Assembly: GCA_964388085.1 (NCBI GenBank)
Contig: CAYLZW010000049.1
Location: 1-27,014 of the forward strand
Origin: CAYLZW01 sp964388085
GTDB lineage: Bacteria > Myxococcota > UBA727 > CAYLZW01
Direction: 5' to 3'
DNA: 27,014 bases
In this document: positions 16,701-23,286 of the stretch, one piece after another
Layout: every line of letters begins with the position of its first letter
Numbering within the stretch: the stretch's first letter is position 1
Translations under genes and position numbers: made by a program
The notes under the pieces: model-generated
The model's database searches: none
What the model saw: only the letters and a program-made list of their open reading frames with translations
What the model was told of the DNA's origin: nothing

Positions 16701-17206
16701 TTCAAGCCGTCGCTGTTTGGTACCTCCCGCTCGACGCGGCCCCCCTTCTTCGGCACCTCGACGACGAGCTCTTCCCGTCGCTGCTCGCGGACCCAGCGCT
16801 CCTTGGTGGCGCCCTTCGCGATGTCCTGTCCCTGCTCTTCCGGGCGGCGGTCCGTGCGCTGGTACTGGCCCCACAGCACGGTCACGTTCAACTGCGCACT
16901 ACCAGGACCGACGAGGACGCTCGTTCCCATCGACGACGGGAACAGGCCGCGTCGCGCGGAGGTGCGCTCGGGCGCGGTGTCGTCGTCGGTGCCGCTCTTG
17001 GCCGGGATCGCCTCGAGCGTCTCGCTCTCCGTCGGGTCGGCGACGGCCTCGCGTGCCTCGAACGGGACGAGGAAACCGGTGAGGTACCAGCGCGAGGGCG
17101 TCTCCTCGAGAGCCTCGGCTTCATGCTCGTGGCCGGGTCTCGGTCCGACGAGGTCGAGGCGGAGCGTGTCGACGAGCTGCTCGCGGACATCGGCGGACGT
17201 GGTCAT
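13760..17206 (-). CDS. drmA: DISARM helicase DrmA
   Basis: A 1148-residue SF2-type helicase. Walker A reads FFPTGGGKTEAYLG near residue 438, the DExH-box variant is VQDELH near 682, motif III is ASTATVRRA near 720 and motif VI is QATSRVGRDD near 938. A CPWCGSEF and later CTKGRRC pair near residues 565-610 may bind zinc between the two RecA lobes. About 400 residues precede the helicase core. DrmA is the motor of DISARM: in the published structure work DrmA with DrmB binds DNA with a 5' end and is activated on unmethylated phage DNA. It overlaps tcmP and drmB by ATGA on both sides. No DrmD or DrmE is seen in the window. Confidence 0.94.
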   Translation of the reverse strand: MTTSADVREQLVDTLRLDLVGPRPGHEHEAEALEETPSRWYLTGFLVPFEAREAVADPTESETLEAIPAKSGTDDDTAPERTSARRGLFPSSMGTSVLVGPGSAQLNVTVLWGQYQRTDRRPEEQGQDIAKGATKERWVREQRREELVVEVPKKGGRVEREVPNSDGLKLVVHSKLVSVAAASVGGMPPGTRAVSVFLVNHREPIADIARDEAFAFQASLEVHCAEGFVPRPNLSGLDTGDEDEQVADLRYRDVYEWAVGHNVSTKAVVVVDGTTPRCQLVRTEWVPTWDVEKVTPQEVEDVDVGMEGLATCETAADVRKRLGAVVTAYGEWIERQAKTTVDGQQRQEVLADLMTQATRAKKRIESGLAVLESDARALEAFRLANKVMARQARQRDRSGYYSVENAPRWRLFQIAFIVMNLEGIVKPDHPDRDVVDLIFFPTGGGKTEAYLGLAAFTLVYRRLTKEGISSAGVTVLMRYTLRLLTLDQLSRAATLICALELERQEDSKKLGDWPFEIGLWVGQAATPNRMGKKGDKDEHNARTRVTRYGTDPKRHPVPIPLDSCPWCGSEFTSTSFTLMRGSSPDSDNPTSLRIVCTKGRRCDFNRDNPLPIIAVDDELYRRLPCFIIATIDKFAAMPWTGQTGALFGKVSRFDKSGFYGPCDPGEGKPLPGHSLPPPDLIVQDELHLISGPLGTIAGFYEAAIEALCPDGKHKPKVVASTATVRRARSQIQALFARGDVQVFPPPGPDLRDSFFAVTVPITKKHGRRYVGVAAQGRSGKVMLHRVYLALLAAAERAWKDNEGDKNPANPADPYMTLLGYFNSLRELGGSRRVVEDEVSTRLRGYGTRRREGETKGPLAARTLRSNRGELVVELTSRVSTSDVAEVKRRLSLPFAAKDSVDIALATNMISVGLDITRLGLMVVMGQPKTTAEYIQATSRVGRDDAKSGLVVTLLNIHKPRDRSHYERFESYHQSFYRSVEATSVTPFAPRAVDRALAGVVVALARLGFDELTPPRGAGEIWKRKDEVKDFVAKVLGDRAERHADLPPDEAEALRKKLIGRAANLLSAWQAVADQQGELGGLQYQREVEGPARLLHMPLDPERAKLSPKSWQQFKANRSLRDVEPTVGLYMKRLDESEVDELDGDEDAA

Positions 17207-18351
17207 GGCTGTTCCTTCGCACGGTAGATTACATTGCCGTCACGAGGCTTTCGCTGGTTCTTCACCCAGCCCTCTACAACGAGCCGTCCGCTCTTGTGTA
17301 GCCGCGCGACGATGTCCTTCAGCTGTGTCTCACGGATGTGGTGGTCCTCGAGAATGCGCGGCCACCAGTCCTCCCACCGCTCACGCCCCTCGATGCCAAG
17401 GACAGCCCGTTCCGCCGCAGCCAATTCCTCGGCTTTCAGTTCGTCGAGGTACTTGTCGGGAGTGAGATCCTTGCCTCCGAACATGTCCATCTGCGAGGTC
17501 GCGGAAGCCCTCCGGTCAAAGCGGATCTGAGCACGAGCCTGAGCGACTCTCGAGCGCAGCTTGTCCTCGACGTCTCGAAATACCCTAACGCCTTCCTCGC
17601 TCTTCGTGCCCAACACAAGGCGATATTTCGGGCGTCTTTGAACGGGGTCCGGGATGAGGATGTCGACGGCAAAACGAAACCCACAGACATGACACAGCTG
17701 TCGGCGATAGAGGCGAACGAGTTCCTCTTCCGTCAGGCGGTCGACGTCGACGCTAGGCTCGAGCGCGAAGAACGCACGCATGGCGTCGCCCATCCACGCG
17801 TGCTTCTTCATGCCGCTCGCTCGGTGTGCGAACGGCGACATCAGGTTGATGAGCACCTCGCGGAAACGATGGCCCGCCAGCGGCCTGATGAGCTCGATCG
17901 ACGCGTCCTTCCAGCCGTAGGGGTCCAGGAAGAACAGGGCGCCGTCCATCGGGCGTAATTCGTGCTCGAGCTCGGGCAGCTTCTCGACGAAGTCACCATG
18001 CAGACTGACGATGCTGATCCCGTCGCCTTCAGCCTTCGCGATCTCGGCGACCTCCCTGAACCGCTCGTCGTCCTTCTCGATGAGCGCTGCCTTCAAGTGG
18101 AGGTTTTCCGCGACAGGGCCCCAGGCGTTCCGTGCTTCCTTGAGCGCACGGACGCCAGCGACGGCTGAGGAATCCCGGCGGTCTGGCGCCTTGGCTTCCC
18201 ACGGCCCGGCGAAGCCGTCGACGTACCAGAGCGTGACCGCCTCGCGCTGCGCGCGCGAGCCGAGCTTGATTCCCCACGTCTTCAGGTACTCGCTGAGGAC
18301 GAAGTGCTTGAACTCCGCGTGCTCGCGCCCCTCATAGAACTCGTCGTCCAT
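17203..18351 (-). CDS. tcmP: three-Cys-motif partner protein TcmP, methyltransferase-like
   Basis: A 382-residue protein of the TcmP family, known as the recurring neighbour of Gp37/Gp68 three-Cys proteins. The N-terminus has EFKHFVLSEYL. What can be seen is a Rossmann methyltransferase-like order: motif I YVDGFAGPWEAK near residue 44, acidic ALIEKDDERF near 93, HGDF near 117, and FFLDPYGWKD near 140 in the place of a DPPY-type catalytic motif. A C-terminal winged-helix-like part has IRETQLKDIVARLHKSGRLV. I chose ATG 18351 because AAGGGGG lies six bases upstream. It overlaps drmA by ATGA and is the first gene of the DISARM operon, where a DISARM methyltransferase would be expected. That it acts as a DNA or RNA methyltransferase is inference. 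Confidence 0.88.
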   Translation of the reverse strand: MDDEFYEGREHAEFKHFVLSEYLKTWGIKLGSRAQREAVTLWYVDGFAGPWEAKAPDRRDSSAVAGVRALKEARNAWGPVAENLHLKAALIEKDDERFREVAEIAKAEGDGISIVSLHGDFVEKLPELEHELRPMDGALFFLDPYGWKDASIELIRPLAGHRFREVLINLMSPFAHRASGMKKHAWMGDAMRAFFALEPSVDVDRLTEEELVRLYRRQLCHVCGFRFAVDILIPDPVQRRPKYRLVLGTKSEEGVRVFRDVEDKLRSRVAQARAQIRFDRRASATSQMDMFGGKDLTPDKYLDELKAEELAAAERAVLGIEGRERWEDWWPRILEDHHIRETQLKDIVARLHKSGRLVVEGWVKNQRKPRDGNVIYRAKEQP

Positions 18352-18384
18352 CTGGCCCCCTTGGTACACGTGGCCCGCACCCAC

Positions 18385-18444
18385 GATCCGTTCGGCAGGC
18401 CAGGAACTTGCGCCGGAACGGATCTCGGTTTGAGATCAGCGATC
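18385..18444 (-). promoter_or_regulatory. structured leader of the tcmP-drm transcript with four GATC sites
   Basis: In the leader before tcmP, 9-bp arms GATCCGTTC (18385-18393) and GAACGGATC (18416-18424) can pair. A second hairpin, GATCTC-GGTTT-GAGATC (18421-18437), uses the same GATC at 18421-18424, so the two hairpins exclude each other. A third short palindrome AGATC-AGC-GATCT lies at 18433-18445. Four GATC sites fall within 60 bp (18385, 18421, 18434, 18441). A regulatory role is a guess. Confidence 0.45.
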
Positions 18445-18459
18445 TAGCGGGCATATTAT
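18430..18459 (+). promoter_or_regulatory. promoter of the DUF5131 gene
   Basis: TTGAGA (18430-18435) and TATTAT (18454-18459), 18 bp apart, form a good sigma-70-type promoter 42 bp before the start codon. The LexA-like palindrome covers the expected transcription start. Confidence 0.6.
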
Positions 18460-18482
18460 GCCTGAACGAATGTTCAGCACAA
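18455..18482 (-). promoter_or_regulatory. promoter of the tcmP-drmABC operon
   Basis: On the minus strand TTGTGC (18482-18477) and CATAAT (18460-18455) are 16 bp apart. The palindrome at 18462-18477 fills the spacer. The -10 element overlaps that of the opposite promoter. Confidence 0.5.
18462..18477. promoter_or_regulatory. LexA-like operator in the divergent tcmP/DUF5131 promoter
   Basis: CTGAAC-GAAT-GTTCAG is a perfect 16-bp palindrome containing GAAC-N4-GTTC, the core of the LexA box in Gram-positive bacteria. It also resembles the Myxococcus LexA motif as I remember it (ending GTTCAGS; 15 of 17 positions agree). It lies between -35 and -10 of the tcmP promoter and just after the -10 of the DUF5131 promoter, so one bound repressor could block both. 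Identity of the regulator is inferred. Confidence 0.65.
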
Positions 18483-18501
18483 GCAACCACGAGGGTGAAC
18501 C

Positions 18502-19248
18502 ATGGCGGACAACAGCGCGATCGAGTGGACGGACGCGACGTGGAACCCCGTGCGCGGGTGCACCAAGCTGTCCGCCGGCTGTAAGCACTGCTACGCCGAG
18601 ACCTTCGCGGAGCGCTGGCGCGGCATCCCCGGCCACCCCTACGAGCAGGGCTTCGACCTTCGGCTCGTCCCCGAGGCGCTCACGTTGCCGCTCTCGTGGA
18701 AGCGCGGCCGGCGCATCTTCGTGAACTCGATGAGCGACCTCTTCCACGAGGACGTCCCGGAGCAGTACATCCGTGACGTCGTCAGCGTGATGCGCGCGTG
18801 TCCGCAGCACCGTTTTCAGGTGCTGACGAAGCGTGCCTCGAGGCTGCGTGAGCTCGGGCCGTCGTTGGAGCTTCCGGACAACGCCTGGATCGGGGTCTCC
18901 GTCGAGGACGATCGGCAGATTCACCGGATCCACGACCTCGCCACGGTACCTGCGGCCGTGCGCTTCCTCTCGCTCGAGCCTCTGCTTGGACCGCTGAAGC
19001 GGCTGCCGCTCGACGGCATCCACTGGGTCATCGTCGGAGGCGAGAGCGGGCGTGGAGCGCGACCGATGGACGCGTCGTGGGTGCGGGACATTCGGGAGCA
19101 ATGCAATGCGGCGGGCGTCGCGTTCTTCTTCAAGCAGTGGGGTGGGGTGCAGAAGAAGAAGACGGGGCGAGAGCTCGACGGGCAGACGTGGGACGAGATG
19201 CCTCTCGGCGGGCAGCGTCCCGGCGGCTCGCTTCACGTCGTCGCGTGA
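18502..19248 (+). CDS. Gp37/Gp68-family (DUF5131) three-Cys-motif protein
   Basis: A 248-residue protein with the family start IEWTDATWNPVRGC and a CX6CX2C motif at Cys20, Cys27 and Cys30, reminiscent of radical-SAM iron-sulfur proteins. Further family blocks are FVNSMSDLFHEDVP, FQVLTKRASRL, WIGVSVEDDRQ, FLSLEPLLGP, VIVGGESGRGARPM and FFKQWGG. The resemblance to radical-SAM and spore-photoproduct-lyase-like proteins is known for the family, while its reaction is not established. It often occurs beside TcmP, as here, in divergent orientation. GAGGGTGAACC precedes ATG 18502. A promoter with a LexA-like box lies directly upstream, which suits a DNA-damage-linked role. The family name comes from phage genes, yet no other phage genes are near. 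Confidence 0.92.
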   Translation: MADNSAIEWTDATWNPVRGCTKLSAGCKHCYAETFAERWRGIPGHPYEQGFDLRLVPEALTLPLSWKRGRRIFVNSMSDLFHEDVPEQYIRDVVSVMRACPQHRFQVLTKRASRLRELGPSLELPDNAWIGVSVEDDRQIHRIHDLATVPAAVRFLSLEPLLGPLKRLPLDGIHWVIVGGESGRGARPMDASWVRDIREQCNAAGVAFFFKQWGGVQKKKTGRELDGQTWDEMPLGGQRPGGSLHVVA

Positions 19249-19273
19249 CGGACGAGCAGCACGAGTACCCACG

Positions 19274-21331
19274 TCATGCCTTCGCAAAAGGACGCGCCAG
19301 CGACGCTCGAGCGCGCTCGACGATGAGCTCGACGACCTCGTCAACGACGCGGAGCTGTGTCTCGAACGGGACGTCGCCGTCCGCTGCAGCGACGAGGACC
19401 TTATGCTCGGCGGGGCTGAGCTTGATGGGGGCGCACGCGAGCGCGAGCGGCGGCCCGGCGAAGAACACGAGGCACGTCTCTCCGGACGGCGCGTAGTCCA
19501 GGTAGAAGAACGAGTCGCCCAGGCGGTTCGGGGACAGTAGCCCTCGCCGACGAGCGATGAGATCGAACCTCGACGAGACGAAGCGGAGCGCCTTCCGCTG
19601 GCGTGAAGCGGAGGTGTGGAATCGCCGCAAGGGGAAGCGCGTCACCCCTCGACCGGTCCGGTCCTTCAAGTCATCGACGCTCCACTCGGGGCGAGCCTGG
19701 GCGATGAGGAGGGTCGTGATGTGATCGGCCTCGAGGTCCATGTGTGCGATGGCCGTCTCGACGCCAACCGCGCGCGCGGTGGTCGCCTTCTCCTTGCCGT
19801 CGAACCCCTGCGCGACATGGACGAGCTCGTGGACGACGTAGAGGAGCACGCTCCTCACAATGTCCTCGCGCGAGCCGCTCCCGTTGCAGACTCGCTCGGG
19901 GAAATCGCGCTCGATGCGAACGACATCCGCCTCGACGAAAACCGCTCTCTCCCCAGGGAGGTGTGCCAGCTCGACGCGCCGCGCCTGGCCGACGATCGAC
20001 ATGAAGTCGACACCGCGCACGGGCCTGAACCCGGTGGCAAGGAGACGTTCCAGTTCCCGGCGGATGAGCTCCAGACGCTCATCGAGATCGGGGCGCTTCG
20101 AGCGCGGGCTCGCGGCGGGGTGCTCGGCCGCGAGGAGCGCCGCGATGAGTGCCCGGCTCGGCGCGAGGTCCGGCGACACCGACGCGGGCGCCCTCTCGAG
20201 GCCTTCACGAACGCCTTCACACACCGCCGAGTGCAGGGCGTTCCGGCTCGTCGTCAGTTGCCGTGCAATCTGTCGGCGTACGCCATCATCGAACGTGGAC
20301 GCGTACCAGCCAGCCAATGCCCTCGCTGCGACGCGGGCCCATATTGATAGGGCTTCCATCGATGGCATGTCTACATCCGTCAGGCGGTATGGCCTGTCGA
20401 ACGCCGCTACAACGTCGACGATCGTGAACACGCGCTCCGCCGCGAGCGGAGGGAGCGCAGCAGGTGCGAGATCCTTCGAGCGGACCGCCACCTCCCACCC
20501 GACATTGGCGTGATGTTCGTGGAACTTGTCGTCGGCTAGCGCCCCGAGGAGCGCACGGGCCGTCAGCGGGAAGCGCGCTGGCTCCACCAACGGCCTCCAG
20601 CGTTCGATGTCCTTCATCCACCTGACGCCGAGGGCGAGATGAAGCACGTCGACCGCGCCCCCCGACTCGAGGCCCAGCTCAAGCCCGCGCTCGACCATCG
20701 GCCAGAGCTGCTCCCGAATCCTCTCGTCAAAAGAAGCGGCGCGCTGCGATGACGCCAGGTAGCGAAGAGCGACCGGAAGCAGATCGTCTTGCTCGTGCGC
20801 GAACACCGAGAGCGCGAGCCGCCAGTGGATATCCCCGCCACGCACGTGCGCTTCGCGCGTCTGCGCGACCGCGCGGAGCTCCGCGGCGCCCGTCAGGAGC
20901 AGCGCACGCACGAGCGGCATCACCTCGACCGGGAAGGCTGCTCCGAGATCACCGTCGGGTCTGTGCCAGTGGACGCCTGCGAGCGTCTCGACGAGCAGGC
21001 CTGCGTCGCCGGGCTCAATCTGCGGCGCAAGCCAGGCGGAAACCGCCGCGAGCGCGTCGCGCATGCCGACGTAGCGGACGAGGTTGCAGAGTCCCGGGAG
21101 GATCCGGCGAGCGGCGTCGTCCAGAGATCGTGAGCACATCTCCTCGACGAGCGCGTGCACCAACTCAGGGGGCGGGTGCTCGGGACCATGCGCGTTCCTC
21201 GCCACCTCGAACCACGCGTCGGCGTCCTGACGCCACTGGCCGGACCTGGCGGCCTCGAGGACCGCGCGCTGTCCGTCGGCCTTGCTTCGTGCCGTTGCCA
21301 GCCACCAAGAGAACGCAGGCGTATTCGTCAT
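19274..21331 (-). CDS. HExxH metallopeptidase-like protein with helical N-terminus
   Basis: A 685-residue protein of no recognised family. Residues 1 to about 400 are helical and leucine/alanine-rich with a HEAT-like look. Near residue 500 is VHELVHVAQGFDG, a zincin motif HExxH, followed about 30 residues later by HMDLEADH, which could give a third metal ligand. The segment between (TTARAVGVETAIA) is short, as in gluzincin-like folds. The last 150 residues form an alpha/beta part with FFYLDYAPSGETCLVFFAGPP. The start overlaps the stop of the cysteine-peptidase-like gene by ATGA, so they are made together. It converges with the DUF5131 gene 25 bp away. Peptidase activity is inferred from the motif alone. 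Confidence 0.7.
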   Translation of the reverse strand: MTNTPAFSWWLATARSKADGQRAVLEAARSGQWRQDADAWFEVARNAHGPEHPPPELVHALVEEMCSRSLDDAARRILPGLCNLVRYVGMRDALAAVSAWLAPQIEPGDAGLLVETLAGVHWHRPDGDLGAAFPVEVMPLVRALLLTGAAELRAVAQTREAHVRGGDIHWRLALSVFAHEQDDLLPVALRYLASSQRAASFDERIREQLWPMVERGLELGLESGGAVDVLHLALGVRWMKDIERWRPLVEPARFPLTARALLGALADDKFHEHHANVGWEVAVRSKDLAPAALPPLAAERVFTIVDVVAAFDRPYRLTDVDMPSMEALSIWARVAARALAGWYASTFDDGVRRQIARQLTTSRNALHSAVCEGVREGLERAPASVSPDLAPSRALIAALLAAEHPAASPRSKRPDLDERLELIRRELERLLATGFRPVRGVDFMSIVGQARRVELAHLPGERAVFVEADVVRIERDFPERVCNGSGSREDIVRSVLLYVVHELVHVAQGFDGKEKATTARAVGVETAIAHMDLEADHITTLLIAQARPEWSVDDLKDRTGRGVTRFPLRRFHTSASRQRKALRFVSSRFDLIARRRGLLSPNRLGDSFFYLDYAPSGETCLVFFAGPPLALACAPIKLSPAEHKVLVAAADGDVPFETQLRVVDEVVELIVERARASLARPFAKA

Positions 21332-22872
21332 GCGATCACCGCGCGCGGCGCGTACGACTTCAGGCCCTCGGCCACGCCCTGGTCCCTAGCGAGAACAACC
21401 AGGATTGGCGGCGGAGTGCTCGCGTCTCCGCGACGAAGATCCGTCGTGTCGTAGACGAGATCGCAGAACCACTCGTCGCGCACGAAAAACGAGAGCACGC
21501 CAACGTAACGGGAGAGCTGAGCTCGTGTGACCATCGCGACGAGGCGCTCAGGCTCGACGTCGCGCGCCCAGGCCTGCCTCAGGTACTTCCCACCAAGACA
21601 GAACCGAGGTTGAACCCACAGGGCCTCCCGATCCGAATCGTCGAGCACGTAGGCGATTGGCGGCCAAGCGTCCGCGGCGAAGTCGATCAGCTCCTCGGCG
21701 GTGAGCCGCAGCTTGGTATAGAGCGGCACCAGCGCATGGTGGAGCCACATGTCCTCGACGAGAGCTTCGTAGCCCTTCTCCGTCGGGGCCAGCTTCAGCA
21801 CGTGCTCGACATCGCCGCCCTCGCCGCGCCTGTCGTAATCGAGACGTGCGTATGGGCCGAACCTGTCATCGTGGACGTAAAAGCGCTCGACGCCCCTGGA
21901 TACGATGTGGCGGCGCTTCACCGTCACCGTCACGGGGCGCGTGTCGAGCGTCTGCCATTCTCGAAAGCCGGCCAGCGTGACGGCGTGGTACTCACCGTGG
22001 GCAAGGAGTACGCGGGCGATGACCGGGATGCCCGACGACAGATAGGTCTTCAGGGCCAGGAGGAAGACGTCATCTTCTCCCGCGGGCTGAAGTTGGTGCG
22101 GCTCATAGCCGCCTCGACGGACCGCGTGAGCCATCTGCTCGAGCGTCAGTCCCTCACGCGCCGGAAACGTTCGCGATCGAATGCCCTGCTCGTTCGCCGC
22201 GCGCGTGATCTCGAGTGGCGTCATTGGCCGTCGCCCGTTGCTGCGCATCACCTTCGTGAGGGCGGTCCACAAGGCCGCGGTGGCGCACGCGCCGGCACCG
22301 ATGTCCTGCTGCTGAAACGGGAGACCATCGACGTGAAGCGTCAGCCCGGCGAGGTGAACCTCATTGTGAACCATTGCAGGCTCGTAGCAGCGAGCGTCAT
22401 CGTCGTCGTACGGACGCAGCACGGTTCGACCGATGGGCGCGCTCGGCAGCGGACGGACGACGATGAAGCCGAGGTAGATTTCCGCCAGCTTGTGCTCGAC
22501 CTTCGCAGGCCCGTCGCTCGCGGCCTCGCGTAGCAGCGCGAGCAGCTCTTCCGTCGAGAGCTTCTTGCGCAGCAGGTGGAGACGCGTCGCCTTCGAGGGT
22601 GGCGGATGAAGCGCGGTCGCGTAGTAGCCCGTGTACTCCTCGAGCCAATGCCGGTCGACGTAGGGCTGTTCGACGATGATGGTGCGTGCGGCAGCGGGGG
22701 CCTTCTTCAGGTACGACTTCAGATAGGACACCTGCACCGTCGGGATCGCCCCCGACGGCGCAAGCGATGCTTCCTGGACGATGTCTTCGAACCGGTGGAA
22801 CGGCTCGCAGCGAAGCGCGACCGCCGCGCTTAGCGGCTGCGGGCCTGCCGCTGCTCCGGCGGGATCGCCCAC
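21328..22872 (-). CDS. papain/C39-like cysteine-peptidase-like protein
   Basis: A protein of about 514 residues, no named family recognised. A probable Cys-His-Asp set is visible: QQQDIGAGACATAALWTAL with the Cys near residue 194 on a helix start after a Gln-containing strand, ARVLLAHGEYHAVTLAGF with His near 295, and YVHDDRFGPYARL with Asp near 335. This is the order of papain-like and C39-like peptidases. The C-terminal 170 residues are a separate alpha/beta part. The frame is open back to ATG 23130, but between 22833 and 23015 the other frame has much stronger coding character. I therefore place the start at GTG 22872, which overlaps the small upstream gene by 43 bp; no good ribosome site marks it. 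ATGA coupling to the metallopeptidase-like gene follows. Confidence 0.65.
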   Translation of the reverse strand: MGDPAGAAAGPQPLSAAVALRCEPFHRFEDIVQEASLAPSGAIPTVQVSYLKSYLKKAPAAARTIIVEQPYVDRHWLEEYTGYYATALHPPPSKATRLHLLRKKLSTEELLALLREAASDGPAKVEHKLAEIYLGFIVVRPLPSAPIGRTVLRPYDDDDARCYEPAMVHNEVHLAGLTLHVDGLPFQQQDIGAGACATAALWTALTKVMRSNGRRPMTPLEITRAANEQGIRSRTFPAREGLTLEQMAHAVRRGGYEPHQLQPAGEDDVFLLALKTYLSSGIPVIARVLLAHGEYHAVTLAGFREWQTLDTRPVTVTVKRRHIVSRGVERFYVHDDRFGPYARLDYDRRGEGGDVEHVLKLAPTEKGYEALVEDMWLHHALVPLYTKLRLTAEELIDFAADAWPPIAYVLDDSDREALWVQPRFCLGGKYLRQAWARDVEPERLVAMVTRAQLSRYVGVLSFFVRDEWFCDLVYDTTDLRRGDASTPPPILVVLARDQGVAEGLKSYAPRAVIA

Positions 22873-23015
22873 ATCTTCGCGATGCGGCGCTGCAGCTCGG
22901 CCCTCATCTCGCGACCCTCGAGCGCGAGCTCGGCCACGACCTCGGGCGTGAGCTGCCGCACTGGCTGCACCGTCTGCCGGGAAGGCTGCTGCGGAGTCTT
23001 GGTCTTGGTCGCCAT
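22830..23015 (-). CDS. 61-residue protein of unknown function
   Basis: A small gene with a Lys/Gln/Thr-rich N-terminus (MATKTKTPQQPSRQ) and a charged amphipathic helix (PEVVAELALEGREMRAELQR). Third codon positions are almost all G or C, unlike the overlapping frame, and GAGGG lies five bases before the ATG. It precedes the cysteine-peptidase-like gene and overlaps its probable start. It might be an adaptor, an inhibitor or a substrate of the peptidases; nothing in the sequence decides this. Confidence 0.68.
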   Translation of the reverse strand: MATKTKTPQQPSRQTVQPVRQLTPEVVAELALEGREMRAELQRRIAKMWAIPPEQRQARSR

Positions 23016-23130
23016 GGTGCCCTCGCGCCCGTCCGGGCGCCCCGTGGTTATCTGAAACGTACGACAGGTCGCCCGGGTTCGCCAGACCGGACACATATGG
23101 ATCATCGAGCCGTTGGCGCTTCTTGCCCAT
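23016..23130 (-). other. possible short gene or N-terminal extension starting MGKKRQRLDD
   Basis: ATG 23130 has a strong ribosome site (AGGGGG, five bases upstream) and lies 18 bp after the stop codon of the orphan 89-bp repeat. The translation (MGKKRQRLDDPYVSGLANPG, then DLSYVSDN) looks like real protein for about 30 residues. The frame then runs on, without a stop, into the cysteine-peptidase-like gene through the 61-residue gene in another phase. It may be a short peptide gene that lost its stop, or the true start of the peptidase. Confidence 0.4.
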
Positions 23131-23148
23131 CTGTCCCCCTGACGGCGG

Positions 23149-23237
23149 TCACACCCGCCGCACCAACTCCCGACCATCCGCCTCGAGAACACCGCGCCGC
23201 AGCCCGAGCGCGACGACCTTCTTCCCGTGCGCCTCCA
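23149..23237 (-). repeat. 89-bp direct repeat, copy 1 (orphan 3' gene end)
   Basis: This 89-bp segment is identical to 26310-26398. On the minus strand it encodes the last 28 residues and the stop codon of the right-edge gene (ending ADGRELVRRV), but has no start: the frame meets a stop 14 bases upstream of the copy. It is a 3' end cut off from its gene by the trlF segment. Confidence 0.95.
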
Positions 23238-23286
23238 CGCAAAGCTTCCTTCATCGTGTCCGTTCCATGGCTGTCTAGAACGCTCA

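Noticed and set aside
15542..17227. Plus-strand open frame of 561 codons
   Set aside because: It is antisense to drmA, whose helicase motifs are complete.
18502..19248. Prophage origin for the island because DUF5131 is named after phage Gp37/Gp68
   Set aside because: No integrase, terminase, capsid or tail gene is present, and the protein is well known outside phages as the TcmP partner.
20749..22533. Plus-strand open frame of 594 codons
   Set aside because: It lies opposite the two peptidase-like genes; its composition is that of an antisense frame and it has no recognisable motif.
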